DNA of 64,000 nt. It comes from Frigoribacterium sp. Leaf8. GTDB taxonomy: Bacteria; Actinomycetota; Actinomycetes; Actinomycetales; Microbacteriaceae. The position numbers and the translations under genes are program-made. This document shows positions 63,265-64,000 of this stretch, piece after piece (position 1 is the first letter of the stretch; every line of letters begins with the position of its first letter). The stretch lies in contig NZ_LMKB01000006.1 of the NCBI RefSeq assembly GCF_001421165.1, positions 233,936 through 297,935 of the forward strand. The letters are read 5' to 3'. The notes beneath the pieces were generated by a model that was not told the origin of the DNA, did no database searches, and was given only the letters and a program-made list of their open reading frames with translations.

Positions 63265-64000
63265 CTAGAGGACCGGAGGTCGACCGGCCCTGGACATGCG
63301 GAGGACCGTTACCCAACCGATGGAGCGTCGACCGCCCGGCGCCTCTCGCCACCCCTCCACCCAGCCCGCGAACCAGGGCCGCAGGCGCTGCGGGGTGCGT
63401 GCCCAGCGCAGCAGCTGGACCCCCGTCCAGGAGGCGACGTAGACGGGGACCAACGGCCAGGGCAGGTTGCGCTTGGCGAGCCAGACCCGGTTCCGGGCGT
63501 TCAGACGGTAGTAGTCCGCGTGGCGCGCCGGGTCGATGGCCGGGTGGTTCGCCACGAGCGAGCCCTCGTACCAGGTGCGCCTGCCCTGGGCCCAGACCCG
63601 CCACGCCAGCTCGATGCCCTCGTGCGCGTAGAAGTACGGCTCCCCCCAGCCGGTGCAGGCGTCGAAGACGTCGCGGGGCAGCAGGGTGGCCCCCTCCCAG
63701 ACGGAGAACACGTCGCTCGAGCGGCGAGGGTCGCCCTTGCGCAGTCGAGGCGTCCAGCGGCGGGGGTTCGCGGCGCCGTCGGGGTCCACGACCCGCGGCT
63801 GCAGGAGCCCGATCTCGGGTCGGGCCCGCATCAACGCGACGGCGTCGGCGAGGAACCGCTCGGAGGGCAGGCTCGCGTCGTCGTCGAGGAAGAAGATCCA
63901 CTCGCCCGAGACCGCTTCGGCTCCTCGGTTGCGGCCGGCGGGGATGCCCACGTTCTCGGCGAGTTCGAGCAGACGGACCCCGGTCGGGACCTCGACCTCG
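63265..64000 (-). CDS. GT2 family glycosyltransferase, 5' end beyond the window
   Basis: The reading frame runs off the right edge, so the true start is not seen. The visible part opens in-frame with VRLLELAENVGIPAGRNRG, the usual second block of GT2 rhamnosyl- or galactosyltransferase-like enzymes, then the DxD motif FFLDDDASL, GLLQPRVVDPDGA and an EGIELAWRVWAQG block with the catalytic-base Glu. C-terminal WLAKRNLPWPLVPVYVASW is hydrophobic or amphipathic. It probably adds a sugar to the cell-wall polymer or its linkage unit. It lies 52 bases upstream of the glycerophosphotransferase gene on the same strand. Confidence 0.88.
   Translation of the reverse strand, partial: EVEVPTGVRLLELAENVGIPAGRNRGAEAVSGEWIFFLDDDASLPSERFLADAVALMRARPEIGLLQPRVVDPDGAANPRRWTPRLRKGDPRRSSDVFSVWEGATLLPRDVFDACTGWGEPYFYAHEGIELAWRVWAQGRRTWYEGSLVANHPAIDPARHADYYRLNARNRVWLAKRNLPWPLVPVYVASWTGVQLLRWARTPQRLRPWFAGWVEGWREAPGGRRSIGWVTVLRMSRAGRPPVL

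Overview
The window is very GC-rich (roughly 72% by eye), densely coded DNA with almost no gap above 250 bases. It looks like chromosomal DNA of a high-GC Gram-positive actinobacterium, most likely family Microbacteriaceae (Frigoribacterium/Curtobacterium-like; the genus is a guess). Pointers are the actinobacterial polyprenol-phosphomannose synthase, a second YidC beside a DUF6412-type protein, the small DUF7882-type protein, DUF3039/DUF3054/DUF3097 proteins, gatCAB, frequent GTG starts, and many genes with a TANNNT box 6-8 bases before the start codon (leaderless transcripts). No prophage, insertion sequence, CRISPR array or rRNA was seen. One tRNA, tRNA-Leu(UAG), is present.

Layout. 1-3.4 kb: a small unknown protein, an NAD-dependent epimerase-like protein with a possible leader peptide, and a secreted subtilisin-like protease. 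3.5-10.1 kb: a glgX/treX-treY-treZ run that turns glycogen-type glucans into trehalose. 10.1-19.6 kb (minus strand): an eight-gene surface-glycan locus with two related membrane GT2 proteins (one lacking all catalytic motifs), GtrA, a GT39 transferase, a secreted DUF4397 protein, a GH8 hydrolase, a class E/F-type sortase and polyprenol-phosphomannose synthase. This is the most interesting part of the window. 19.8-33.6 kb: redox and lipid genes (aldo/keto reductase, YceI, two fadD paralogues, SDRs, MpaB-like and phytoene-dehydrogenase-like oxidoreductases), signal peptidase I, YidC2 and a repeat-rich glycine-zipper protein. 33.7-39.8 kb: DedA, DUF7882-type protein, a secreted discoidin/glycosidase, and several conserved unknowns.

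39.8-54.6 kb is mostly housekeeping: gatCAB, an alpha/beta hydrolase, ligA, mnmA, an MFS exporter, tRNA-Leu followed by a partial copy of its own 3' end, a second DedA protein, rdgB-rph-murI, pncB and a DUF3039 protein. 54.6-57.6 kb is an ABC-2-type transporter whose ATPase has a 220-residue low-complexity, partly histone-like N-terminal extension. 57.8-64 kb is a cell-wall polymer locus: a nucleotidyltransferase, a two-gene polymer ABC exporter, a CDP-glycerol glycerophosphotransferase-like protein and a GT2 enzyme cut by the window edge, interrupted by two small unknowns and an XRE regulator.

At the sequence level, a decamer, GGAGGCGCGG (or its complement), occurs 20 times by my count. About half the copies lie in the short intergenic gaps, several as facing pairs that form hairpins. 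All membrane, signal-peptide and family statements rest on reading the translated sequence; no search was run.
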